64,000 nt of DNA from Liolophura sinensis (Eukaryota; Mollusca; Polyplacophora; Chitonida; Chitonidae). A model generated the notes under the pieces. That model saw only the letters and a program-made list of their open reading frames with translations, made no database searches and had not been told where the DNA came from. Positions 43,845 through 55,426 of the stretch are shown here, in pieces (position 1 is the first letter of the stretch; each line of letters starts with the position of its first letter). The stretch spans positions 27,326,402 to 27,390,401 of the forward strand of contig NC_088301.1 in assembly GCF_032854445.1 (NCBI RefSeq), read 5' to 3'. The position numbers were made by a program, and so were the translations under genes.

Positions 43845-44090
43845 TCAGTTTGTTGCTTAACACTGTACTCAATAATATTTTACTTATACACCGACAACTA
43901 GCATTACGGTGGAAGGAAATCGGACAGAGCCAGAAAGCCTACGATCACCCCCAAGTTGCTGCCAGGCCTTCCCGTGTACGATCAGGGTGGAAGCCGGTCA
44001 GAGCTGGACTTGAACTCACAGGAAACGCATTGGAAAGACTCTTTGGTCATTACGCTGCTCTAGCGCCCTAACCCGCGTGACCACAGAAAT
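43845..44090 (-). repeat. Diverged SINE-A, near full length
   Basis: TTGTTGCTTAACACTGTACT, CAATAATATTTTACTTATAC, CAACTAGCATTACGGTGGAA, then box B TTCAAGTCC (plus GGACTTGAACTC) and a head ending CCTAACCCGCGTGACCACAG. Older than most copies. Confidence 0.8.
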
Positions 44091-44302
44091 TTGAGTGACA
44101 AAATTATTTACGCATTTCGCCTTTATACGGTCCTGTTGTTTTGCCGTAATGGTGTAACTGCGTTGTGCTATACAGCATTATTGTATTTGTAGAACCTGTG
44201 ACAAGTATATAAATCTTTAACGACACCTTTGTCAGTTCAACGCTAATATATTGGTTTTATCGGGTTTATCTTCTGTAAGCGTGCATGTACATAAAGCCTT
44301 AC

Positions 44303-44427
44303 CTCGGAGTAATGAATGGTGTATGGTCAAATCTTACATTTGACTGAGAGCAAGGAGACGTCTTTGAGCTGTCACTGCCATGTTGTTTTATGGTTTCATC
44401 GCTGTGTCTCCTTTGTAGTCTGTTAGC
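44303..44427 (-). CDS. Candidate internal exon, unknown protein
   Basis: 125 bp between a good acceptor (CCTTATTGTTTGCAG) and a good donor (CCGAG then GTAAGG). Only the first frame is open: ANRLQRRHSDETIKQHGSDS then SKTSPCSQSNVRFDHTPFIT PR. Polar and Ser-rich, with no recognisable domain. If real, it belongs to a minus-strand gene whose other exons I could not link with certainty; 44713-44886 is a possible neighbour. It is not part of the zinc-finger gene, which has its own conserved upstream flank. Confidence 0.4.
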
Positions 44428-44712
44428 CTGCAAACAATAAGGCAAGTCCGTGTTACAAATACTTCAATCCGCAAAGCCCTAATGTTATCAAGCCATTTGT
44501 CTCTAGTAATTTTATTCACAACGTCACGTGACTTATAAAGAGAATAACATTTACTTTGTTTGTTTGAGCGTTGCCTTTGGCCACACTTAAATGCCCATCG
44601 AATGGTACATCCAATAAATGATAAAAGAACTCATTTATGTAAAAACTATTGGAAACCTATGGTGGACCATTTGCACTATTAAAAGCTTTCAACGTTTTCT
44701 TGTAACTTACAC

Positions 44713-44886
44713 CTATTCACAGACATTCTCGGTAACATGATTTGCCATAATACCCTCTCGCCTCTCTTCAATATACCCTTCCCCCCTTTCCAGCTGCGAT
44801 GAACTCCCCCTAGAGCTGCCTTTCCCACTCCTATTTTGCAGTGGCATCCTCAGGTCCCGTAGGTTACCAGATATCAGCTCCGGATA
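44713..44886 (-). CDS. Candidate exon, unknown protein
   Basis: Follows a strong acceptor (T-run then ATAACACTAG). The first frame runs 57 codons, YPELISGNLRDLRMPLQNRS, GKGSSRGSSSQLERGEGYIE and ERREGIMANHVTENVCE, to a TAG that lies immediately before GTGTAAGT, itself a donor-like sequence. Either this is a last exon, or the frame is shifted near a G-run and the exon splices on. No family recognised. Confidence 0.3.
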   Translation of the reverse strand, partial: YPELISGNLRDLRMPLQNRSGKGSSRGSSSQLERGEGYIEERREGIMANHVTENVCE

Positions 44887-45107
44887 CTAGTGTTATAAAA
44901 AAAAAAAAATACACGTTTAGTATGTTGGTCGTCAGTTTTTTGGTGTAATACTTTACATAGTGGTAATTTCATTAAAAGAAAAAACACATGTATACAACAT
45001 ATATCTTAAATAAAATAGCCGTACAAACTGTGTGGAATTCTTCTTTTTTTTTTTTAGATTTTTAAAGTTTTTGTAAGAGAGAGAGGCAGTTTTAAACATC
45101 GTCATTT

Positions 45108-45278
45108 AACTCAAAATCCATCAATATGAGGCACACTGAAAGACCAGCCATGTTGTAGGCTTGTCCACTGAAAAGCCTCCCTTCCTCCTTTTGAATATCC
45201 ATGGTGATGTCACTCTGCTTAAGGTTTTGATCCCACCATATGATTAACGTGCATTTCCAGTCTCATCTAAATGTGTAC
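45108..45278 (-). CDS. Weak candidate coding segment, unknown
   Basis: A 57-codon stop-to-stop frame reading WWDQNLKQSDITMDIQKEEG, RLFSGQAYNMAGLSVCLI and LMDFELNDDV, with an acceptor-like CCTTAAGCAG inside. Amino-acid composition is protein-like, but there is no start, no donor and no recognised family. Confidence 0.15.
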
Positions 45279-45969
45279 ATATATCGTGATAATCGTGAAT
45301 TTTAAGAACTGTAAAAGCCAACTCTAAAAAGGAAGAGTTTGTGATGTACTGGTGGGCCACACCATGTCAACACGCCTGGCTGTAAGCTGCCAAAATGTGT
45401 TTGGAATACCATGCCCTGAAGAGTTACTTGACAAAGCTAAACTATGTAATCTGTTAAAATGGCGGCCTAAAAGGGACTTCTACGCCTTTGATGTTTAACT
45501 GCTAAATACTCAAATAACAAGAACTGCTGAAAAAATTTAGACATTTTCTTTAACCTTAACAATACCCCTTTCATTTAAGGTATTGGTTGTATATAAATGT
45601 GTTCTATTCTTTTACTGTGCACTAGCAGCTTTTAGCATTTCTATAGTTTAGTTTGCATCTAAATAGCATTGCTAAGTTTAATAGCCTTTTCCAATGTATC
45701 TGCCAATTAGCATTTCAAGAGCAGTGTAACTACCAGCAAACCACAGATGGCAAAATCGTCCGAACGCTATTTATACCCAATATATATATACCAAGGTACT
45801 TGACTTCAATGCCTGGGACTTCAAGCCCTAATTTTTAAATAACAGGACATAAAACACGAAAAAAATAGTCCAATCTCAACCACATGACGTTTGTTTGAAA
45901 ACTGGTACATTAGGCTTTACACTGGTGTATGACTCGGCAAACATGCCTTCTCTTGGCTACACGAGTGAG

Positions 45970-46285
45970 TGACTGCTTCGGGTTTAACGTCGTACTTAAC
46001 AATTTTCAGTCATATGACGACGAAGGAATCCTTAGAGTGCATGTAATGTGCCTCCTTGTTGCAGGATGGATTTCCACCGCTCTTTAATCTAGGGCTGCTT
46101 CACTGAGGAGCCTAACCGCAGGCAAGTAAGGTGCCCCGCCCAAACCCCTTCATGCTGAACGTCATGCGAGGAAGTTACAACTTCCTCTTATAAGGTCTTA
46201 GGTGTGACTCGGCCCAGGGTTGACCCTGGATCTACCGCTCCCGATGCGGATGCTCTGCCAACTGTGCTATCGTGGCCGGTTTTGG
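45970..46285 (-). repeat. SINE-C, full length
   Basis: Minus-strand copy. The head reads CCGGCCACGATAGCACAGTT, then GGCAGAGCATCCGCATCGGG with a box A, and GGGTCAACCCTG as a box B. The body contains CCTTGTTGCAGG (plus). The 3' end (plus) reads TTTAACGTCGTACTTAACAA, TTTTCAGTCATATGACGACG and AAGGAATCC, matching the reversed end of the 5715-6005 element. The head differs from that copy, so this is a sister subfamily. Confidence 0.75.
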
Positions 46286-46504
46286 CTACACAAATCCTGA
46301 AAGCGTTGAATCCCTTTTTCATAGCTGGCTTCCACATACGTCTAGCGATATTGTAGCAGCTCTGAATAGGGAATATACTGTCCTTTCAACAAATCCACAG
46401 AGTCTGCCTCTTTAATAGTTAGCTGCTACACAGTGATATTCTATTAGCCCTTAATGGTGAATTTATTGTTTTCTCAACCAATCCACAAAGCTGGCCTCCT
46501 TGAT
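46286..46504. other. Spacer with short duplicated text
   Basis: GATAGTTAGCTTCTACA and ATAGTTAGCTGCTACACA, with related AATCCACA(G/A)AG words, occur twice about 110 bases apart (46375-46520). A small local tandem duplication. Confidence 0.5.
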
Positions 46505-46800
46505 AGTTAGCTTCTACATATATAATTATACTAATAATAATAAAATTTTTATTTATCGAAGGTAGCTCGGAACATTTACAATGAAACTGTTCTTCCCCAA
46601 GGAATTCACAGAGAAAAGAAATACATAGGAAACATGTACTCCATCATCCAATAAAAAAATACACCGATATATATAAAACAAGATAAAGCACTTTGCAGTT
46701 TGAAAAGTGAGGCTATGTACATTGATGTATACAAAAAGCAACAACACAAACAACAGTGCTGTCCATGCAACTGTCTCAACCAGCAGGAGAAGTAAGGTAG
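46505..46800 (-). mobile_element. Possible 3' end of a non-LTR retrotransposon
   Basis: On the minus strand the segment ends GTTCCGAGCTACCTTCGATA, then AATAAAAATTTT and a short (ATT)n tail, a 3' architecture typical of CR1/L2-like elements and their SINE partners. No reverse transcriptase is present. An alternative is an ordinary 3' untranslated region with AATAAA. Confidence 0.35.
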
Positions 46801-46929
46801 TGGGTGACGGCCCATTACCGATACTTGCCTACCTCCTGCTGGCTGGAACTTGGTTTGTTCTCTGTACAGTGCTCCAAGTCATGATTAACAGCATGGATTA
46901 AATAATATTCTCAAAATATACCACAAGAT

Positions 46930-47252
46930 GTAAACTACTGGTACCAATAGGTGCGGTATGTCTCAAAGTGTACATGTACCACGTTTGGTACCCCTAGTGC
47001 CATATTAAGAGCTGTACAGACCCAGATCCCTGTTCAATGTTCATCAGCACGTCCGCCCCCAGCGCCATAATTTTGAACTACTGGTACCATTAGGTGTGGT
47101 ATGTCTCAAACATTACCAAAAATATTTGAAGTTAGCTCCCAGTTCACAGTTTGATATTCAGCTTTCAATATCGAACCAGAAACTGATATCTGGGAGCTAA
47201 GTTCATATCAGAAAGTCGATCGTTAACTGGGAACTGAGATCTAACTTCACTG
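46930..47252 (-). mobile_element. Foldback-like element FB3, copy 2
   Basis: Reverse-orientation copy of 43073-43398: (plus) CATGTACCACGTTTGGTACC, TTTGAAGTTAGCTCCCAGTT, GATATCTGGGAGCTAAGTTC and GTTAACTGGGAACTGAGATC. It contains an internal repeat of ACTACTGGTACCA(A/T)TAGGTG at 46936 and 47078. Confidence 0.65.
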
Positions 47253-48800
47253 ACGTCTATATGATTAGATTAACTCAACACATGATGGCAGCACCCATGA
47301 CAAAACTCTCCCCTCCCACATAACAATATATACTGGAGTCATGCACACTTGTTCGCGATCGAGTTATCTGCAAGGATGCCTCGACCCATAAGGTATCAGT
47401 CCATGAGTACTAATTTTTGAACAACCTGTATGGTTAGGTTTCTTGAACCCTATAAAATCAAAAAGTATCGTAAATAAATCGTTTGGAAAAACAGAAAATG
47501 TAACATTTAAGCGGCTTACACTCCTCTAAGTTTAAACTTTCTTCACAAAGGCACTGAGAAAATCTTTAACTGCGTTGTTGTTGTAAGCGCACACCTGTTG
47601 ACTGTCCACAGAACAAGTCTTTGTCCAGGTCTGTATAAATACTACATATCATCGTATAATACCAGTCAACATACCTTGAACACAAGATGTGCTTGTATAG
47701 TTCTCCCTACCTCTGGTACATGGAACAAGGAGTGAAGAGTCACGTAAGAATAACTGCCAACAACCAATTCAAGTACGGTACGTTGATTTGCAGGTTTGGT
47801 GCTGGAGTAACGCCATGAAGACAAAGATCCCAGTCAACCTGTTCTCCAGTCACTGTTCCAGTGAAGTCACCCGTTCCGATTCAGCTGTTAGATTGTCTGT
47901 TCTGAAAAGGTCCGTACGTCTTATTCCAGATCGTGCAACATACGTGAATTTAGCAGGTCGTTCTAACAATGCTACAGCGCATTTGCGCGCGAAAATTGGA
48001 CTCCCTGTTGTTTTTGACTCGATGTCACGTGTCGAACTGGTTCTCTGGGAACTAAGTGCTGCATTGCATTACAGTCATGTTTTATGGGAGGTGCATTACA
48101 AATCCCCCACCCCTCTCTCCCTCCCACTTCTTCAACCCTTAACACCCATGGCACTCACCTGTCATCCTCACCCCCACTCTTCTCAATCTCCCTACACCCC
48201 ACTGAGAAGTTAGCCCTCATGTTTTCTTCCTGTACAGCTCCTCTCCTCCACCCGAGTCCAACCCACGTCCAATATATGTCTTAAAAGTTAGTACCGGTAG
48301 CCTAAATAAGAAACTGCGTACAGATTTTTAAAATTCCAACCAGTTTTGCTAATTCTTCACTTCTTCAGGTATCTCGGTACAGTTATTAAGCAAAACTGTA
48401 CAGTTCACTGCAGTTAAGCTTTACTTTCAATAATTCCTCAACCTTCTCGCATACGGTATGAAAGAGCAGCTGAAGAGCAAATGAAATTGCAATTTATGCA
48501 TATTTTTACTTTGATTTTGGAAAACTATATATAGGCCTACATTGGTTGGTTTAGCCAGTCTCGGTGTATCACAAAAAGGTAGGCCTATAATTTTATCAGT
48601 CTACACATAAGAGAAACCAAGAGAACCCAATGCGAAAATATTAAAATGATACGAAGGATACCCAATACAACAGAGCTAACACCACAGTTCAAAAAGGATT
48701 TAAGATGTGTAACTATTTTACCCCATAAATGAAAATTTCTCCAAAACAAAATCTTTCCATAAACTTTTCCTGTAGTGACATGATAATATCCCTTAAGAAT
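47253..48800. other. Intergenic stretch
   Basis: A plus-strand frame at 47788-48213 follows an acceptor-like TTGATTTGCAG, but its C-terminal half is Pro/His/Ser low complexity and no domain is recognised. Nothing else seen. Confidence 0.35.
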
Positions 48801-48807
48801 CAGGCAG

Positions 48808-48915
48808 AGATGATGTCAAGTAAGGCAGATATGATGTCAAGTAAGGCAGATATGATGTCAAGTAAGGCAGGTATGATGTCAAGTAAGGCAGATATGATAT
48901 GAAGGAAGGCAGTTA
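48808..48915. repeat. ~20-bp tandem repeat, five copies
   Basis: Unit TAAGGCAGATATGATGTCAA G, with the first and last copies altered. Confidence 0.95.
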
Positions 48916-49534
48916 TGCTGGAATGATGTTAAGTGTGTTCGAAAGTATGACATTGTTTGTGCGATAGGTCACCCCTAGTGTTCCTGTATAACATCACACC
49001 ATGCAAAATCGAATTGACAAACTTTTCGTTTCCTCAATTATTATTCTTCAAAACTACTAACAGTTGTTTTAATACATGGGATTTTTCTAAAAGATACATT
49101 AAAGAAATTTAAACCATCTCTCTTCTTATCATTTAATTTTGCTTTTAATACACACAAGCCTTGACATTGAAGTAGTCCTTTAATACTGTCAACATGCTTG
49201 CAAACATGTGAAAAGGTTGAAGAATTACAGTATTCACCTGAAAGATCTTCCAGCCATAGAGCTATATATGGACCAAGTATATACCTCCATGTTCCCGCAT
49301 ACGGCCGGATGGGAAGCCAGCATGTTAGGATTGCATGAACCTTTAGAATTTGAATACCGGTAGTGTTGGGTCAGTCATGGTTTTTGGTGGCCATTCACTA
49401 TGTATATTTCTATTCTTTAAAATAGAACAAACAGTTAATAGCTTTTCTTTCTATTTATACAAGGTGAGGGTTGGAGATATCAACACAGGAAATTGTGTGG
49501 GGCAGGGTGATTTATGGTCTACATTTAAAGGAGG

Positions 49535-50150
49535 TGGAGCCCAGAGGTACCCATCTCACATCTGCAGTTTGTATTAGCTGGCAGTCATTTTCACAGCTCA
49601 TACTATGTAGGATTAGACATTGGCAATCAAGTTGTATGGGAGCTACAGCCCAGAGGAATGAATGAACGCTTGGGATTTTACATAGTACTTAACAGTTTTA
49701 ATGGCCCAGAGGAACCCATATCACATCTTATGTACTGGCACTGGCAGTCAGGTTATGTGATAGGTAGGGCCCAGTGGATCCCATCTCACATCTTACTTAC
49801 TGGCACTGGCCGTCAGCTTACGTGATAGGTAGGGCCCAGAGGAACTCATTTCACATCTTATGTACTTGCACTGACAGTCAGGTTATGTGATAGGTATGGC
49901 CCAGAGGAACCCATATCACATCTTATGTACTGGCATTGGCAGTCAGGTTATGTGATAGGTATGACCCAGAGGAACCCATATCACATCTTCTGTACTGGCA
50001 CTGACAGTCAGCTTATATGATAGGTAGGGCCCAAAGGAACCCATATCACATCTCATGCGCTGGCACTCAACCTACATGACAGGTCGGGCCTAGAGGAACC
50101 GATCTCACATCTCATGTACTGGCACTAGCAGTTAGGTTGTGTGATAGAGA
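49535..50150. repeat. 65-bp minisatellite, about nine copies
   Basis: Unit CCCAGAGGAACCCATATCAC, then ATCTTATGTACTGGCACTGG, CAGTCAGGTTATGTGATAGG and TAGGG. Central copies are 64-66 bases apart; edge copies are degenerate. Confidence 0.93.
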
Positions 50151-51457
50151 AAACCCACCTTACATCTTGTGATTACAATCAAGGTTCTATCCAGAGCCTG
50201 AACATTGCCATGCACATAAAAGCGTGATATAACTACTTCTACATGTATGTTCCATAGACAGAAAACAACATACTTTTACAGCAGGGACACAGACATGTGT
50301 CCTGAATTTATTTTAACTTTCCAATGGCACAAAGTTTACCATAAATACAATCTCTAAGCGTACAGCAACACACTGCATATCAGTGTATACGTACTGAGAA
50401 CACTGGTTGTATACACATCACTATTTACAGGGTTGAGCTTTTATTTTTAGCAGTATTTCACAATCTGACACAATTACACATCATCTACCCATATAAATAC
50501 TCTGTAAACATGACGCACAAGTACAATAACGTATACAGAAACGCTTAGATTTTAAATGAAAATTTCACACAAGTTATTTTGAACTTTGGCAGGGTTCATG
50601 CAGCACTATACTTGATATAATTGCAGGGCTTTCATTAGTTCACTGACCCTCAGCCCTGTATTGTAGTTTCCTCTTCTTGATGGACATCTACCATTCTATC
50701 CAGTGTAAACAACAATAAATTAAATTATTGGTTTGTTTAAATGTCTAGAATTTGGTACCTAAAATAAGTCATCCATCAACAGTTTGGAAACTTTTTCTGT
50801 CAATTTTATTCCAGGACTTTCAATGACCTATGCACAAACTGCATGACTTTCAAGGCCTGGAAATATTAATTCCCATTTCCATAACCATTAAGAATTTTCC
50901 AGGGCTGCATGAACCCTGCTTAGGAATGGAACACACTGGATTCCCACATGAACAACTTTCTGGTTCTGCACATGTGCAGGTAGCAGTAGAGTACACTGTT
51001 AGAAGGCGCATAAACAAGGGGGGAAATTTCCACAGTTCTTGAAAATAATTCGCTATTACAACCTGTCCAGCAGAGGTAAAACTAATTTCCACGAGTGGTT
51101 AATCAAGATAACAGTTACCGGTAAATTTAACTGAAACTGTGCATTTTAAAACCCTATTCGTTTGAATATTTTAAGACACTACTTGACCACTATTCCGTAT
51201 ATCAAAAGTTAGCCTGAATGAACACAAATTTCTCTTCCAGTTGTGGTTGATAATGACTACTTTCTTGAGAGTTGCCAGTGTTTGGCACTAGATCTATTAC
51301 ATACAATCAAATACTGATTATTATCGAGACATTCTGATTCAGGACCTACATAAAAGTTATAGGCTCTGACCAAATGGTTTGTATGCGTAAGAGAATTTAT
51401 GAATGTTAATGATAAGAATTAGAATGGTTCAACAGAAATAATGTGAAAGAGATTTTA
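50151..51457. other. Intergenic stretch
   Basis: AT-rich with no recognised repeat or coding frame. Short frames at 50.83-51.09 kb on both strands lack any domain. The 3' end of a long LEPROT transcript could reach here, but nothing shows it. Confidence 0.4.
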
Positions 51458-51610
51458 TTTCTTTGCTTACTTGATTGGAAATACTCAAGAATATTTTACT
51501 TATACAGCAGAGGCCAGGTGAAATGGTTGGAGAAAACCAGGCAGTGCCCGAGGGAACCCACGACCATCCGCCAGTTGCTGATGGACCTTCTGACGTACGA
51601 CCTGACAGCA
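51458..51610 (-). repeat. Diverged SINE-A, 3' part
   Basis: TTGCTTACTTGATTGGAAAT, ACTCAAGAATATTTTACTTA, GGAGAAAACCAGGCAGTGCC and CCCACGACCATCCGCCAGTT. Confidence 0.85.
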
Positions 51611-52834
51611 TTACACCATTATGACTGCCAAAAGTTCCTACCAATCCCACTATTTGCCATGCTAGCAATGTATATCCTAGTATAGTGGCAAAGATTTTTA
51701 AACGTACTTGAACTGCCCTGTCTGCATCAGGTGCAATCATACAGCACCATCATTAACACACAATACAAATACTTTCTCTACATATAAAATAAACTAAAAA
51801 AACAAAAAAACAGTTGGTGTTGAATTTCCCTTTAAGCATACCTTTCTTAAATTTACACAGCTCTATACTTTTCAATAACACCTTTACTAGTAAGATACAC
51901 AAGTGAAGAATCCAGTATGTGTGTGTGTGTGATGTTGCCCTAAAACAGACAAAAATAACCTGTTTTGATTAATTTATAGTAACAAGTGAAGAATGGGAAA
52001 GTGGGCAAAAATTACACCAAAAATAGGCCCAATTTGTTCAGTGGCCTCTGAGAATAACTTGTATCTTTACGTTATGGAAGTATGTACAAAACTGTCTTAA
52101 ATACAATATATATGACAATAAAAAAAAATTTTCTTAAAAAGTACTGTTAACCTTCACAGAACACGCACTCAAACCTGGCAAAAATCTGTGATGAAGTATG
52201 TACAGTAGAGACGAGATTTATACGACGATTTTACAGGCTTGGGTTATGTTACAGTTCAGTGTGTGATACCTGCCTGAGAAACACCCATCCAGGGACTGAA
52301 GCTCAACAAAACAGCTTCCTGAGAACACAAGAACATCTGTTGTGGCACAAGCCGCAAATCAGCACTCCTGCTGCTCTACACAACTGTATCAACAGATGTA
52401 TTTTGAATCCATATTAATGTGTCACCCATGTGTAATAAATCCAGTGGAAGTGCAAATAGAGCATTACATTTTGACAGGCCTGCCACAATTCTTTATTAAA
52501 CATCTGGTAGATGTTATACCGAAGAGCCACAATTCAAACTTAATTCATTTTTGAGTTGAGGGTAGCATGAAAATGAAGGAACTACAGTACACACATAACA
52601 CACATAACAACACACGTGGGATAACCTGGCTGCAGAAGCCATGCAGTGTACATGAAACTTTGTTCAAACTGTAGCGACATGGTTTAACAGGTTCAGGGCA
52701 CTTTGAGGATGTTCACTGAGTTCCAAGCAAGATCACTGATACCGTAATTCCTGACGTAATTATGCCACGGCAAACATGCTAGGGCATAATTTTCTTTGTT
52801 TTGGCATAGAAACATAATCTTTGCTTTTCACGTA
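51611..52834. other. Intergenic stretch
   Basis: Short (GT)n at about 51916-51930. No other repeat, and no coding frame with a recognisable domain. Confidence 0.4.
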
Positions 52835-53262
52835 TCCTGTAATTAGCCTCTACCTTCTATATGCTATTCCATGAAGCTTCTATTGTAAACACCAGGAGAG
52901 CTTTCCGGTATCCTAATAATTCCTGTAATTAGCCTCTACCTTCTATATGCCATTCCATGAAGCTTCTATTGTAAACACCAGGAGAGCTTTCTGGTATCCT
53001 TATGATTCCTGTAATTAGCCTCTACCTTCTATATACCATTCCATGACGCTTATATTGTAAACACCAGGAGAGCTTTCTGGTATCCTTATGATTCCTGTAA
53101 TTAGCCTCTACCTTCTATATACCATTCCATGAAGCTTCTATTGTAAACACTAGGAGAGCTTTCTGGTATACTTATGATTCCTGTAATTAGCCTCTACCTT
53201 CTATATACCATTCCATGAAGCTTCTATTGTAAACACCAGGAGAGCTTTCTGGTATCCTCTTA
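52835..53262. repeat. 86-bp tandem repeat, five copies
   Basis: Copies start with TCCTGTAATTAGCCTCTACC at 52835, 52921, 53007, 53093 and 53179, exactly 86 bases apart. Each holds TTCCATGAAGCTTCTATTGT and AAACACCAGGAGAGCTTTC. High identity indicates recent expansion. Confidence 0.97.
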
Positions 53263-53293
53263 ATGACTTTCCTGTGCCTCGTCCTCCCGGGCC

Positions 53294-53331
53294 GGGGTGG
53301 GGGGGGGGGGGGGAGGGGGGGAGGGGGGGTG
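53294..53331. repeat. G-rich tract with quadruplex potential
   Basis: GGGG-T-G(14)-A-G(7)-A-G(7)-like sequence on the plus strand, with more than four runs of three or more G. It could form a G-quadruplex and is likely to be mis-sized. Confidence 0.9.
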
Positions 53332-54939
53332 TCAACAAGGATACATTCAGCTGTAGTGACGGCTTAGTTAAGTTGTGTCAGTGTGTTGTGGGGCAGGTTT
53401 ACCATAGATAAGTGTTTCTTCAGGCAGTTACATACATCTGTAAGCCCTACCCAAAGGTGTTTGGAGGCACTCAGCATTATAGTGTACATGTACTATGGTG
53501 TCTAAACTACAGCTTCACAGGTCAGCACAAATGAACAGTGTAGCATTTTCCACAAGTATGTACAAATAAAGGTAGTACACATGGGTTATGAATATATACA
53601 AGTACATGTGTATATATATATATATATATATAAGTAGGTATATGCTGGACATCCCACACACTGGTCTATTCAACCATACCACTTTTAAATCTCACATTTA
53701 ATCCTATCTGAAAACAAGTATACCTATATGTTTACCTAACTCCTGAAGGATAAGAGAAGAGATTTATATAAATTAAAAGTTAAACCCGAGCTTTTTTTTT
53801 TTCTTCTTTTCGTTATTATAAATCAAAATGGCTTTATTAGTCACATGACAGTCTGCTGCAATGACAACACTAAATGGGAATATGACTGTATGACTCACTA
53901 AGAAAAATCTGCCACACGCGGGATGTAATTTAAGCTATAAAAACAACATGCTTCTTAGGTTTTTCAATCAGCACCCAGACTGGGATTCAACCATCAGAGT
54001 TATAGGTCAGCAGCCCTACAACATTGAATAACAAAACCTGCCATCACAAGAATAGTTGGTTACATGGAACGCGGACTTTGAGAGATGCAATTTGTGGCAA
54101 GCAATAAAAAGAAGTATTGTTTGTAGATGTATCCTGTCAACAAACACTATTGGATTTTGCACAATGAAGAAAAATGACCCTTTTGTCATATTGTCATATA
54201 TTTGCACCTAATTTCATACATTTTTATCATTAACTATTTACATTTTTTGCTCATATGCTCATGCAATGGTAACAAAATCTTAGTTGAAATCCAGTTGTGC
54301 TGAAGGACATCAATGGTAAAAACTGTTACCTTATGCTTACTTAGGGCCAGTAAAGGACGGAGACAGCTGAACTAACTCAACACTAATCCTACTTGGACAA
54401 AAATACTACCTTTCACCCAATAAAAAATATTAAAAAAGATTTACATGCATACCAACAATACAAGAGGTAAAACACATGTATTGGTATTGTGTGAAATCCG
54501 ATCAGAAAAGAAAATCTGATAGCCGAATAGAAGAATATGATACTCATATGTACGCCTTGGTCTTTGCCTTTAACAAAAATGTCTACAGAAGATGTTGGTA
54601 CAGGAAAGAAAACTTGCAGCTTATACTGTTTACCCTCACATAAAGGGTACCCTCACAACTGCTGACAAATACCTGGGTGTTGGTTGATGTGGAACCTATT
54701 CCAGTACGCAAAAAGGGAGATAATCCAGCATATGTAGTCTTGGAAAGGAGGAGTTGGAAGCACCAGCTCTGTTCCAGGCGCTGATTCATTCCGAGAAGAT
54801 CTACACAAATCAGGCTGCCCACTCTTGCAGTCACTGTATTACGCGTGCTTGTACCACCATACCAACACCTTAACTAACGCCGATTGTATAAAGAGGCTAA
54901 CAATGTCAGTGTCACTGACTGGCCTCAACCAAAGCAAGG
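53332..54939. other. 3' flank of LEPROT
   Basis: A (TA)n run at about 53610-53632 is the only clear repeat. The 3' untranslated region of LEPROT should lie in the right part of this stretch. Short frames at 54.0-54.8 kb are not supported. Confidence 0.4.
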
Positions 54940-55053
54940 TCACCACATCGTGTAGTCAAAGTCCTCATTGCCAAAGAATATGAAGTATGTAAGGATGGTG
55001 ACAAACACCACCACATTGCCAGATAACACCAAGCCACAGGCCCCCCACTCAAT
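54940..55053 (-). CDS. LEPROT: LEPROT/Vps55 family protein, last coding exon
   Basis: Entered in phase 0 after TTCCTATTTCAG, ends with stop TGA at 54940-54942. Encodes IEWGACGLVLSGNVVVFVTI then LTYFIFFGNEDFDYTMW, the fourth membrane segment and the short acidic C-terminus typical of this family (human end FGRGDDFSWEQW). Joins the preceding exon as SV-IEWGACG, matching VIKWGACG in human. Confidence 0.93.
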   Translation of the reverse strand: MEWGACGLVLSGNVVVFVTILTYFIFFGNEDFDYTMW

Positions 55054-55426
55054 CTGAAATAGGAACAGGGAAATATACTGTATTTGACCTAAAACTTCAT
55101 ACATAAAGTTAATAACTTCCTCTGGTTCTGAGGGGTCCCCTGAGGGTGTTAAAGGTTTCTTTGAAAGGTCTGAATGTTGTGCTTTATTATCTTTATCTGC
55201 CTTTAAAATGTACATTTTTGGGCAAAGATTTGGACAAAACGAAGTCTGACATTTGTTTTACTGTTTAAAAAATTGTTATCTAAAAGATAGAAAAGCACAG
55301 TGTGAACAACGACATATTTAAATTTAGTCATAATATATGTATAATTTCATAGGCGCTACCATGTACTAAGCACTCATTAAAATAGGAAGCTCAAAGTAAT
55401 AAATTCGCCACGATTCATCTACTTAC
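55054..55426 (-). other. LEPROT intron
   Basis: 373 bases, donor GTAAGT at 55426 and acceptor TTTCAG at 55054. A short frame inside is intronic read-through. Confidence 0.85.

Noticed and set aside
46707-46901. Plus-strand frame with a hydrophobic C-terminus (LPILAYLLLAGTWFVLCTVL)
   Set aside because: Looks like a tail anchor, but it lies across the reverse of a retrotransposon-like 3' end, has no convincing acceptor and no homologue I recognise.
47788-48213. 141-codon plus-strand frame after an acceptor-like TTTGCAG
   Set aside because: No domain, second half is Pro/Ser/His low complexity, no downstream exon or donor.
48808-48915. CRISPR-like short repeats
   Set aside because: Direct head-to-tail tandem repeats without unique spacers, in a eukaryotic context.
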